Positions 1 to 11,000 of a stretch of DNA of 64,000 nucleotides are shown here, in pieces (positions within the stretch are counted from its first letter, which is position 1; every line of letters begins with the position of its first letter). The DNA is from Bretschneidera sinensis (Eukaryota > Streptophyta > Magnoliopsida > Brassicales > Akaniaceae), in contig CM043700.1 of the NCBI GenBank assembly GCA_023935145.1, positions 35,705,620 through 35,769,619 of the forward strand, given 5' to 3'. The translations under genes were made by a program, and so were the position numbers. Under the pieces are notes generated by a model. It saw only the letters and a program-made list of their open reading frames with translations. It searched no databases and was not told the DNA's origin.

Positions 1-1096
1 AACGCCAAATAAATGATGTCCAATTAAACCAAGAGAAGCTGAAATGGCTACAGAGTTACCAATCCAGATCATGTGAGCCAAGCACCAAATTACCTGCCCA
101 ACCATCTGAAAAGAAAGAAAAAAGAAGATTACCGGCTTGACCAAAGTGAAAGAGAAAGAAAGAAGCCAGGTGAAAGGGTGCCTGGATAATGCAAGGAAAT
201 AGCATCATTGCATCTCTAGTACAATTCTTACTAGAAGTGAGAGGCTTGTTCAGTATCATTCAGCAGTTGCTTGACTGCAACATGGGGGAAAATTACATTC
301 TCTGTGTTCTCCAAAAAACCGTCTTTCCTAGCAAAAAGGATCCATTTAACTGATGCTGAATAAATCCAATCTTATTTTTTTAAAAGAAAAAGTACTATAT
401 TACTAATTCATAAAATCTGATCAAAGAAAGAGGCCGACTCAAGGACATCCAGATTATCAGGCACCACTAGTGTTAATTTCATGGTCATGATACGTAAAAC
501 AATTTTTTTACCAAATGATCAGTAAAGAACTTTCCATATACATAATTGGACATTTTACTGAAGATGATGAATATTATACCTGTGGATGCCTGGTGATTCT
601 CATGATTCCAGTCTCCCAAAGATGCATCTTAGGCTTGTTAAGAGCTGCTACCTCTAATAAATTAAAGGTAGACGGATAGAGGAAAATGAACGAGATAAAA
701 TTAGAAATCCACACAACTTCATGGATTCCAGGAACACTTTGGAGCTGCTATAATTGCAGTCCATCATATCTGTGATTTATTAAGTACACCTGAATTACAA
801 GCAGTTGAAAACTCAGCAAGCCAATTGGAGCAGCTTTAGAAGGCCATAGAGGCCATGAATTTGGAACTAAATCCGCAAAATAAATACAAAGTTAATAGGA
901 AGAGACTTTTGTCGTTCAGAATAAGAGGTTTAAAACTCACAACAGTGCTACAGTGCCAACAGCTAGTGGAAGAGATATCCTTGCAAACAACACACGGAAT
1001 GCATGTTCTCCAATAAGTTTCTCGCCCATGTCTCGGATACTAGCCAAGCCACTGTGAACAGTGGCAAAAAATGAGAATGAGGATCAACATAACTAC
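1..1096 (-). pseudogene. Z-ISO: 15-cis-zeta-carotene isomerase (Z-ISO) exons with stop and frameshift, partial
   Basis: Z-ISO is a heme-binding plastid membrane enzyme of the NnrU-like family that isomerises the 15-cis bond of zeta-carotene in carotenoid synthesis. Three minus-strand exons are recognisable: about 941-1096 (HSGLASIRD, GEKLIGEHAFRVLFA), 580-789 ([29 protein letters not shown]) and 1-105 (MVGQVIWCLAHMIW, GLIGHHLFGV). The 580-789 and 1-105 exons are in phase 0 with GT/AG borders, and the gene runs off the window start. Two lesions are visible. Codon 748-750 reads TAG where the family has Trp (QLWQLQ). In the 941-1096 exon the VVMLILILIF frame (from 1096) and the ATVHSGLAS frame are offset by one base at a run of six T. 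The donor of that exon also does not restore the phase of the next one. No transit-peptide exon is seen between 1.1 and 3 kb. Probably a pseudogene; assembly errors are the alternative. Confidence 0.82.
748..750 (-). other. In-frame TAG replacing a conserved Trp codon in Z-ISO
   Basis: On the minus strand the exon reads INHRYDGLQL, stop, QLQSVPG. Family members have Trp at the stop position, so a single G-to-A change (TGG to TAG) explains it. Both sides remain in the same frame and continue with strong Z-ISO similarity. Confidence 0.75.
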
Positions 1097-3420
1097 CTGC
1101 AGAAGAATGTTCAATGTTCACATTAGAACCACATATAGAGGTAAAGTCATGAACAACTGAGTACAAAAAGGAACCATAAATATATGGGAAGAAAATTTTG
1201 ATAGGTCAATCCTCCACATAGATCAAAATGACCATCGTAAGCTAATATCCACATAACATGGCTTGCATCTACCTTTGTGTCTGTGAAGAGTTCATTACTT
1301 CAAAAGGTCTTTTTGTTTTCTTTTTCTTTATTCTTTTTACACATATTTGTACCGCGTAAAATAAACAAAATAGATAAAAAAGACAAGACATTTAGCTCCA
1401 TTGAACTTCTCCAAACTAAAATTCCGTAGCTATATTTTTTTTCACCTGCATCAACTCCATGCTCTTACATCCTCTCTTTGATTCTAGATGCAACAATAAT
1501 AATGGAAGAATTTTATAGAAAACACCAGACCATTCTATAAATGGCCTCATATGTACAATGTCATGCGGTGCCGTAGAATGGCACAAGTTAGATCACACAT
1601 TTCCCAACCAACTATTCCCATAACTCCGTAAGAGTGAAGGAGAACTGTTAAGCATCAAACCGAGTCACACAATCAATTCTCTCCTTGTAGAGGACAGTTT
1701 TAGCTAATTTCTTGAAACCAAGTTATCCACCATTTGTATCTTTTCTGACATTGTGTTTTGATACAAATACACAACTTTTAACAGAAAGAAATAGACTTAT
1801 CCAAAAAAAAAAGAAAGAAATAGAGATGAATCTTAAGAAAGTGCATTACAGTAAAAATACTAAGTGATCTATGTAAAATGCATCAGAGTGGAACATAAAC
1901 CAACACCTCCAGTTTCCCATTAGAGGGGTCCAATCTCACGCTATGACATTGCTACATTGCATTGCTGCCTGATCCCAAACACTATCTTTGACATTCCTTA
2001 TAGAAGGGATGATAGTCCCACCAAATCTCCTCCCCCCCCCCCCCCCCCCCTTCCTCCAAAAAAAAAAAAAGAAGAGAAAAAACACCCAGCCATTTCACTA
2101 TGGCAATACTATCAACTTGATTGATCTACGGGTGATGGCAGTAGACGAGAGACTACCAGTACGTACCAGAGAAGGGGACAAAGATGACGCCTGTGAGAGA
2201 GAGAGGGAAGAGGAGACACAAATGAAAGAAGAGGCGAACGAAATAGAGAGATGCAATCGAGAGAAGAGAGGAGAGCTTTTAGGGCTAGAAAATTAGGTTT
2301 GAAAACTCTAATTTGGAGTTTTTTAAAAGCAAAAGAGGCTTTTTGAAAACTGATTTAGAAAATTGTTTTTGAAAAGTGTTTTTCAAACTTGTTTTTAAGG
2401 TTTTGAAAACTGATTTTAGTTTTGAAAAACTGAACTCAAATTTCTCTATTTTCTCTTTCTCCTCAATAGCTAAGAATTTTTTGGACTACTTATACGTTCT
2501 CAATTAGGTATCTTCCATGGATGGGTGTTAGACAAAAATTTTCTTTGACCAGACACCGGGCATCTTCTTGTTTGAGGCCATGAAAATAAACTCCTCAAAT
2601 CTTGATATTTTAGCAGGAAAAAAAAAACAATAATTGTAAATGTTTTAGATAATATAGATGTCATGATGTTGATGATGGGTGATGACTGTAATACAATGGT
2701 ACACTCACAGAAACAGAGCTGAGAAATTCTTTGGAAACTTTTAACGAACACCTCAATTGCACACACTTTAGAAGCAAAATCTTCAAGGTTGATTTCACGG
2801 AGCCGCGCTTTCAACTGTCATTCCTCCATCAACTCCAACTCTCTCTCTCTCTCTCTCTCTTTTTCCCGTCTCGTCTCAACCACCTCCTTCGTTCTTTTTC
2901 TTTTTCTGAAAATAGATTGTTGATGGCTAACGAGAAGACTGCAAATTTCACAAAGATTTATGCTTCAGATGATGGATCAACTTTTACAATGGAATTCACG
3001 TGGGTTATGGTGTTTTGACTTAGATTTCAAGGTCAGACCCAAATCAACTGCTCTTTGCCTATCTAACTCGCTTAGCAATCAATTACCCCAACAAAACAGA
3101 GATTTCTGCTAATGAGATTTTTTTTTATATGAGCTAATGAGACTGAGAAACATGAGGGAGAAGAGAGATGAGGAAAACAAAAAGATTGTTTAACCGTTAA
3201 TTTAACTTGCGTGTATTTATATGACTAATTTTGTCATTTCGTCCTTTCCCGTTAGCAAATAACAATTTTGTTTAAGTTAAATTTGATCGAAGTAAATAAA
3301 TGTATATTAATATAATGTGTGTGGAAACTGTAAGTTTGAACTGTCTTCAAGTGATAAAATGTAATTTCCCCACAATATTGATTATATTTTAGGTTTTCAA
3401 AAGATTATCAGGGTTTCAAA
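1097..3420. other. Intergenic, repeats and no supported gene
   Basis: Holds a poly-C run followed by poly-A (about 2031-2070), a stretch rich in TTTTGAAAACTG-like words (about 2330-2440), which look like a degraded dispersed repeat, and a (CT)n microsatellite (about 2839-2861). Short open frames at 1988-2296 and 2500-3018 on either strand mostly span these simple repeats and match no family I recognise. Confidence 0.5.
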
Positions 3421-3468
3421 ACACAAGAGTTTCAAGTTTCAACCATTTACATCCTCGAAAAAAAACCA

Positions 3469-3496
3469 TGGAGATAGACGGCAAGATAACGAGGAG
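3469..3496 (+). other. Possible orphan first coding exon
   Basis: An ATG in a good plant start context (AAACCATGG) opens a ten-codon stretch, MEIDGKITRR, followed at once by a GTATGC donor. An untranslated-leader-like sequence precedes it. No continuing exon is found in the next 2 kb, so this is either the remnant of a gene that lost its body or chance. Low confidence. Confidence 0.15.
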
Positions 3497-3973
3497 GTAT
3501 GCTTCTTTATCACTAATGTTTTTGTTTCCATCTGTTTTCTCAATTCAGTAGTGATAGTTAATTTCGTTATCCTACTTTTTTTTCCCTCAATTTATGTTTG
3601 GATTGAAAAGAAATGGAGGAAAATAATGTAAAACATATGCTAGCTTACTCATAAATAGGTGAGGATGGAATGGATATCAAGTTTGGGCTAAATATATCTA
3701 CCATTGATTACACTTTATACATCTATCAATTATCTTAATCAAGTCGTTCAACAATCTTTTGTTATTCAATTAAATCTTTTATGATTTATGGCTTGACTAC
3801 TTCACTTAATTCCAACTCAACGACAGTTCAATGCTAAGGTGTTTATTATGCAAATAGTAAGAAAGATTGAAGGGCCTGTCTTTGAACAGAAAATTTGAAT
3901 ATACTCACTAAATTTGGAAGTGAAAAAAAAGTTTTGAATATACCCAATGTAAGCATATATAGGAAAATTTATT

Positions 3974-4263
3974 AAAACACCTATATAGTTTGGTGCAAAC
4001 TACAATTGCACCCCTCTATATAAAAAGTATACGAATGTGCCCCTTAAACCTTAACAATTATTAGTCTAGTTTGATAGAAAAATCTCATAAAGTCATGTGA
4101 TGGGAGAGTATTTCAATTCTTTAATATTCAATTTGTGACAAGTGATCGTTATGAAACATTTTGGATCAGTTTAAACTAATCATTGTTGGGATTGGGTGCG
4201 TTAGTATATTTTTAATATAAAAGACTGCAATTGTAGTTTTCACTAAACTATAAAGGTGTTTAA
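3974..4263. mobile_element. MITE with about 37-bp terminal inverted repeats
   Basis: The left end (ACACCTATATAGTTTGGTG then ACTACAATTGCA) is mirrored by the reverse complement of the right end (ACACCTTTATAGTTTAGTG then ACTACAATTGCA). The unit is about 290 bp, has no coding capacity and is AT-rich inside. The target-site duplication is not certain because both borders fall in T/A-rich sequence. Confidence 0.7.
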
Positions 4264-4499
4264 ATTTTTTTTTTCCTGAGGATAAAATGATAATTACTTG
4301 CTTCTAGGTAAAACGATAGTTACTATGCTAAGATCTCTGATTCAAACCAAATCAACGATTAAGACCGTCCAGCTTAACAGATTTTTAATCAAGATCAACA
4401 TTTTTTTTATTATAAAAAGAGCAAGTAACTCTAAACTCTGTTATTGCTTAAATCTTTTTATTATTAAATATTTTTTTCTTTCGATTTAATAATTGAATC

Positions 4500-4720
4500 T
4501 GTCTGGTTTGGCTAGACTCGACTCAAACTTGGACTCGTTTGAGCTCGAGTCACACATAAATCAAACCGAATTGAACTTGAACTCTCTAAAATGATTTTGA
4601 ATCGAACTTGAACATAAGTTTTAAAGCTCAACTCGAGTTCGATTCAACTTGATTAATTTATAAAAATTAAAAAACAGAGCTCGAGTTTCCAATTACTCGA
4701 CTTGTCCAAACTCGTAACCA
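4500..4720. repeat. Degenerate GAGCTCGAGTT-type dispersed repeat
   Basis: Variants of ACTCGAGCTC/GAGCTCGAGTT and TTGAACTTGAACT recur several times on both strands across about 220 bp, flanked by AT-rich DNA. Similar motif clusters occur in plant non-autonomous DNA transposons. Ends were not delimited. Confidence 0.4.
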
Positions 4721-5400
4721 TTGCTAATGGTGTTCCTTGGATTAGGAAAATATAGTAAAATCTTTACCCATGAATGGATGAGTACACAGGGTATTCGTGG
4801 AGTAACATGCTAGATTTCCAAACATTAGAACATGATTAACACGTGAAAACAGGAGCAATAGACCCAATGTCCCTTTCTTGGCCCAGATAAAAAAGACAAC
4901 ATGTGATACTTATAATATGCACTGAAAGTTTTTTGTTTGCACCGATGTAAAATTTATTTTTATTTTAAATGAAAAATTTTATTGATAATTTAAAAACATT
5001 TCATTAATAATACCTATATATACTCCAACATTATTAAAGTTTCAAAAAATAAACCCGGACATAAAACCGCCTGATGCGACAAAAATCTCTCGACTAGAGA
5101 TCACGTTGGGCTCAGACGACCTGCAAAAGAGGTAACTTTCGTGACAGCTGGCAAGGCCTTTCCAAATGTAAGCCCGCAACAAGGCAATAAAATCATCTGC
5201 TCCACATTCTCTTAAAATCTCTAGAAATATTCAACCATATATTTACACGTGTTAACTAGTTGATGATATGCTTTAGTTGGTGATGATACTAGAAGGGAGC
5301 AGAGAAGTTTCAGTGGAGGGCGGAGTAGGGTAAAATATTAGCAATAACTGCGTGTAAAAGTTGACGTGGAAGCAATTACAGCAACCTGCAAACCGCCAAT
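4721..5400. other. Intergenic, upstream of the DUF1677 gene
   Basis: AT-rich sequence up to about 5030, then a less AT-rich stretch (about 5050-5220) without an open frame of note. Nothing recognisable; the last part may hold the promoter of the downstream gene. Confidence 0.4.
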
Positions 5401-5870
5401 GATTGGGGCCATTGTCGTGGTTAGACAAGAAAAAATCTTTTGAAAAAAATCTATTTTCCTTTATATCTCTCCCCGTTTCCACTCACATTCCAATCGCAGA
5501 GCTGCCTTTAGCCTTTAATAGACAGAGAAAGAGAGCAAATCTTTCTATTGATAAAATTTAGATCAATCACAGAAATTCTTCTGTTACACTTTCTTTTTCT
5601 TTCCTTTTTCTTTTAGTAGATTATAAGAGTCTGAGAGGGAGAGCCAATTAAGGCTCTGAAATGTATATGGTATTCGGTGTTTTGCTTATTGGTGGAGAGA
5701 AAGTTGAAGAAAACGAGTGGGAAAAAGAAAGATAAATTTCGAACCCACAAAAAAAAAATATTGAACTCCGTTATCTTTTTGCTGATTTTAGCAATTTCTT
5801 GTTCGAAACGAAGTTGAAAAACTATTCAAAAGATTCGGATTTGATTCGCTAGAGAGAATCAAGGAAAACG

Positions 5871-6021
5871 GTAACACTTCTTTCTAAGATTCTAGACTGT
5901 TACTGCAAATTTCGAAGTTTCAAATTTAAAATTACTCGATGAATATTTTATATTTTCAGTTTTGTAACTTAATTAAATTTTGCTTTTCACTTTCTTTGTT
6001 TTTTTTTTTTTGTTTCTATAG
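5871..6021 (+). other. Predicted 5'-UTR intron of the DUF1677 gene
   Basis: The leader exon ends AAAACG at 5870, followed by GTAACA. The acceptor TTTCTATAG closes at 6021, eleven bases before the start codon, after a long T-rich tract. The resulting 151-bp leader intron has normal plant composition. Confidence 0.55.
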
Positions 6022-6031
6022 GGAAATTGCC

Positions 6032-6418
6032 ATGGCTTCAACGTTCTTCAAGGAAACAAAGAAAATCTCTCAATCCGAAGTGGAATTCGCGGAATGCGAG
6101 TGCTGTGGATTGACGGAGGAGTGCACGCAGACGTACATTGCTTGTGTACGTGAGAGACATCAAGGCCGTTGGATTTGTGGACTTTGCACTGAGGCAGTCA
6201 AAGACGAGACGTTGAGGTCGAATAGTGACATCAGCGCCGACGAAGCACTGGATCGGCACATGAAATTCTGCGAGAATTTTAGATCTTCGAGTCCTCCGGT
6301 GAAACCCGCCGAGGATTTGATATCTGCCATGAGACATCTCCTTAGGCGAACTCTGGATTCTCCGAGGAAGAAAGAGTCGGTGTTTGAACGGTCTACCAAT
6401 ACGCCGTCGTTTGCTTGA
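6032..6418 (+). CDS. DUF1677 family protein
   Basis: Single-exon gene for a 128-residue protein of the plant-specific DUF1677 family, whose function is unknown. The family signature is clear: a cysteine-rich block ECECCGLTEEC (about residues 21-31), RGRW-like GRWICGLCTEAVKDE (45-59), then EALDRHMKFC (71-80). Cysteines at 22, 24, 25, 31, 38, 49, 52 and 80 could bind metal, but that is inference. The tail has the usual Ser/Pro linker and the AMRHLLRRTLDSPR block (99-112). The ATG at 6032 lies in a GCCATGGCT context; the in-frame ATG at 5939 lies inside the predicted leader intron and was not used. Length and motifs match intact family members, so the gene is probably functional. Confidence 0.88.
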   Translation: MASTFFKETKKISQSEVEFAECECCGLTEECTQTYIACVRERHQGRWICGLCTEAVKDETLRSNSDISADEALDRHMKFCENFRSSSPPVKPAEDLISAMRHLLRRTLDSPRKKESVFERSTNTPSFA

Positions 6419-7900
6419 TCCAAGAGCTGTTTTTCTTCAGTGGCTGAGAGAGTATTACAAAGGGTTACGATGGTAGATAGATAAGGGGAGAAAATTAAAT
6501 AAATAAATAATTGAAGGCAAAATTGCAATGCCGCCTGTTGAGGTTTAGCTTTTACTAAGGTTTTAACTTAGGTTTAAGGGTTGTGGTGACTGACATTATG
6601 GTTGAATGAATGAAAGTTGAAGGAATTTTTCCTCCCTGGACTTAAATCAAATGAAACTGCCTCTTTTTCTCTGATTTGCAAGGATTTTAATTTTCTCTTT
6701 GAAACGCTTAAAATTGTTGCTTCTAATTTTTTATTTTTTGGCAATGGAGCTCATATTTTTCTTCCCAAGTAGGTTTGTTTTGTAGAAGTGATTAATAAGT
6801 AAGTATGACATGATGATAAGGTCTAAATGTAGTTTGGCATTGTTTGGTAGCCACTTTGAAGCATTTTTCTTGTTTTGGTAAGCAACAATATTTGCATTTT
6901 GGTATTCGTAGATGATATTAATACCACCGGTTCCAATAATCAAAATCTATTTGAAAGATTTTACCAATAAAAACTCGTCACGCGTATAAATTCAAGTTGT
7001 AATTTATTATTTTTATTTTTAAAAAATTCATTTTATTGTCAACTGATACAGTTCTTTATAAAAAAAATAAAAAAAAACACAATTTATATGATGCGGTGCA
7101 TTTTGATCATAATATCAATGATATTTGTAAATTTATTTAAATATAATTTAAATAACATTTAAATAATTTACAAACAAAACGAATACGTGACTGATTTAAA
7201 TTTGCATTGGATTGAAGATGAGACGTATAAAAGTTTAATTTTTTTTGGCGTGACGAGACCTGATTGATTCTATTCTATTAAGCAGTCTTCACAAGAATTT
7301 CTGGCCTATAAGATAAAACGTGTCAAATTCTCTTTAAAAGCAAAGAATATATTCTGTCAAAACAAACATCCAATAGTTGAATTTGTTTTGTACTCGTTGG
7401 CCGAAAGGAAAAAGTCAAAGCTGCATTCCTTTTATCTCATTGTTTTACCTCTCCATCGTTTGATGTTAATGCAACGGTTTGGCTCTGTGGGTATTGGCTT
7501 TATAGGACTGCTATAAGGACCATTAAAATGGATCACTAAAACTAGAACATGCACAAACAATCTGAGGATGGTATAACCATAATTTTACTTGTTTAACTTC
7601 CTCATATGTCATTGAATTACTAATTAACTGACTTGTGGTTTGCTTATTAATAATGTTGGTTTTAGGGGATAAGCAAATAGACTTAGAAAATAATTTCCTT
7701 GTTTCATTGTTATGTTTGATAAAATGTTCTTATTTAGTATAGGTCTATAAAAGATATATGACATAAAGATCTATTTCACTATTGGATGGCATGAGAAAAG
7801 AGAGAAAAATATATATTTTCTTTCAGTCTAATAGTAAGATGTATCTTTGTGCCGTGTATCTTTCATTGATCTGTATTAGACAAGAATTATTCCTACTTGA
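6419..7900. other. 3' flank and AT-rich intergenic DNA
   Basis: The first 250 bases are probably the DUF1677 3' UTR. The remainder is AT-rich with palindromic AT words (about 7080-7160) and no supported gene. Confidence 0.4.
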
Positions 7901-7935
7901 TAGACACTTCTCAGATAGAATTGTCAACAAATGTT

Positions 7936-8060
7936 TGGTTCAGTGGTAAGAGCTCGTATACTTCGCTAGAAATACTTGAGTTCAAGTCTCTTCATAGGCA
8001 TTTGTTGGTGTTAAACTTAGGTTTTCATCTCACAAAGTGTGGAATAGAATGATCTTAGCT
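7936..8060 (+). repeat. tRNA-derived SINE-like sequence
   Basis: TGGTTCAGTGGTAAGAGC (from 7936) resembles a tRNA A box, and GAGTTCAAGTCTC (from 7978) resembles a B box, about 34 bases apart. The sequence cannot fold as a complete tRNA because its 3' acceptor side is missing, so a SINE remnant is more likely than a tRNA gene. Confidence 0.4.
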
Positions 8061-11000
8061 TCAGTCCCGACATAAATGTGATAGAGATTACTTCAAATTC
8101 ACTTTGTATACTGAGACACAATGTTCCACAACGAATATGTGAAATAACATATATGCTTTTCCATTTTCCTTACCCTTATTTTCAGAGAGATTTAAATCAA
8201 AGTGGATCTTGTAAAATATCTAAGTTTGATAGTGGATCCTTGCCTTCATCCACTGGGCCAATTATCTAGATTTCATGAGGTTGTCAATCCATTATTTTGG
8301 CAAGCGTTTGTGGCTAGTTTAAAGATAGAACATTGGGGTCCATTTCGATCAACAGACCAGTAAATTAAATTTACCATACCAAGTTTACTAGTGCAAGAGC
8401 AGCAAGACCACTCAAGCAATTGCTGAAAGTGAAAGGTGAAACTCCCATTCATGGATTATTCTCAGAAGGGTTACAAACAACTAATCAGGCATCTAGGCAT
8501 CATGGGAGAGGGGATGTATGTTCTTCAGTCTTTACCAGGTTCCCTGAGGGAGAATATATAATTAGTCAAATTATTGGAGTCTCTATCACTTGAAATTAAA
8601 ATAAGTCATTAAAATAGCGGTTAACTCAATAATAATTAAAAAAAACAAATAATAGGGCAGTTAACCAATCCTATTTCCCCTAAGGCCATTCTCCTAGATG
8701 TTTACATTCATAAAAACTTTCCAAATCATTTTATTAAGCACTAAATTATGGAATTGGCCTATTGAAAATTATAATGGGGAAATTATATTGAAAGTGACAC
8801 ATCACCTGAGATAATATATGTTAAATTTGTCATTCTCCCCCTCAAATACTTTGGAGAACTAGCTAAGCATCCATCTAACCATCTTCATAAGTATTTTATT
8901 AATATTTATGTCGTTTTCTTAAAAATAATTAATTAAGAAACACACGTAAAGAATAAGAAATAAAGTAGTAATTTATAAAATTGACTATATACATTAACTC
9001 TAAAAGAATACTCACGTTTTTTAAATCATGAAAGGATGGTAATCCCATATCTTAAAAGAAGAAGAAAAAAAAGACTATATTTTAAAATCATTAGATTATA
9101 GATACACCGTTTCGTATATGTCCAAAGAGATTGCATCTAAAATAATAATTTAGCCCTTTAATTTAGCAAGCAAATGACTGTTTTGTTCTCACCTCTTTGT
9201 TTTTCTCATTTTATAGAACTTGCAATGCCCCTGCCGGTTATGGTGGTTATTTCAGCTTTTTGTGTTTTTTTGGTAAGCATGATGGTCCAAATATACGATG
9301 ATATTGAAGATTAATTGAATCTAAAAGCTTAAATAATTAATTTTGATTTCATTATTATATATATATCATTTAAATATCAGTTTTTTTTTCTTTATGTGGA
9401 ATAACATTCACATGAACCTCAACAAATCTTATTCTTTCACATGTGAACCAGTAAACTCTCTTTTGTCACTAAGTCATTTATAAGGCTCTAAACTCTCAAC
9501 ATTGTCAACAATCTACTTATAAAACTACTCGTTCTCTTGTCTGGGTTAAAGAACTACACACTAATTTTTATCAACCGAGTTTTTTGGACTCCATCTTGAG
9601 AATCATACAGACTTCATCATGCATGTGAGTATCGCTCGTTCGTCACACAAGTCACCTTGCTCGTGCCACATGAATCCCTTGAGTTTTCCCTATTGTTCGC
9701 CTATACCATTGAGAGTGTCTTGGAATCAACCATATGATCTTTACGCCCTGTCAAACCATCGATTATAATTCTACTTGTTAGGTATGATAACCAAGTTGAA
9801 GAGAAATTTAAGTTTGAAAAATTTATCAAGCAATGGCTCAAATATATAATGCTGGAGACTATTTGAACTTAAAAATTTAAAATAATAAATTTTAGTTTCA
9901 CCATCATATATATATATATATATAGACACACAGATTTTAAATTTCCCTTTTTTTCATATTTAGAATACACTTATGAAAACCACAATATTTTACGCATGGC
10001 TAATGTGCATGGGTATGACACAAATCACAACTGACACTAGCATTTATTTGGGGAGATATCTGAAAAATATTTCGTTTGGCTACATATATAGTGAAAAATC
10101 AAGCCATGATTAAGTAATTTGATTTTTTTTTTTAAAATTCCTGCCGTTGAAGGTGAGCTTCCTCATGAATTACTAACAATAAGAAAGCCAAATTAAATTC
10201 CTATTGATAATAAGAAAGAAGGTTGTGAATATAATGATTAGATCCAAAAGTATTGGTAAACGATAATGTTAGATTTAGAATTATTTAAAATTTTTATTTT
10301 GATCATTTAAATTAACAATTAATAAAAATTGTTTTTTCAATCGTTATTTATAACAATTTTTAAAAAATATATAAATTATTTGGTGTTACAAATGAGCAAT
10401 CAATTTGGTTATTCATCTAGTATTGCTCATAAATAATTTATAATATGGACCTATATTTATTTTCTTCCACTAATGTATTTTTTTACATGAACGAAAAAGG
10501 GATTTGAACTAGGATCTTTTATATGGGGATTATAGTGACGTGGCAACGTTTCGTTATTGTTCCTTCTAGCATCTGAACGAATTCTATTTTTCTACTGCCC
10601 TTTTCGACTCATGGAATCAAGGTCCATTATTTCTTTATCTTCTTCTTCTCTCCTCTCTTCCTCTGCTATAATTTTTTTTTTTTTTTCTGTTATAGGGTTT
10701 CATAGGACATTTTGCTTTTCTCGATCAGTGATCGTTGGGCCTGCATCAGTTTTATCACAATATTACGTTTTCCTGTTTCTAATTTTTACGAATTCCTCTA
10801 GTATTAGCGTTCTAATTCAGTGATTTGGCTATTCGGTATAAAATTTATTGCCTTTGCATCATAACGATTTGAATATTTGAATTCTTTGCTTTTATCTTTC
10901 TTTCATTAAATGTATTTTCCAGGTGTTCATTTACATTTAAATACATTTCATTGTTTATGGTTGCTGGAACTTAAATGTGTTGCTGGTCTAAATTGTCTTC

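Noticed and set aside
1988..2296. 102-codon plus-strand open frame
   Set aside because: Starts across a poly-C/poly-A tract (poly-Pro, poly-Lys) and continues through a purine-rich GAGA stretch; no family resemblance.
2500..3018. Open frames of about 100 codons on both strands
   Set aside because: Overlapping frames over a CT microsatellite and leader-like DNA; no recognisable domain and no splice continuation.
7936..8000. tRNA gene
   Set aside because: A- and B-box-like words are present but no acceptor stem or full cloverleaf can be formed.
8078..8560. Gene fragment (DLNQSGSCKISKFDSGS-like frame and following open pieces)
   Set aside because: Some stretches look protein-like but I could not place them in any family, and stops are frequent.
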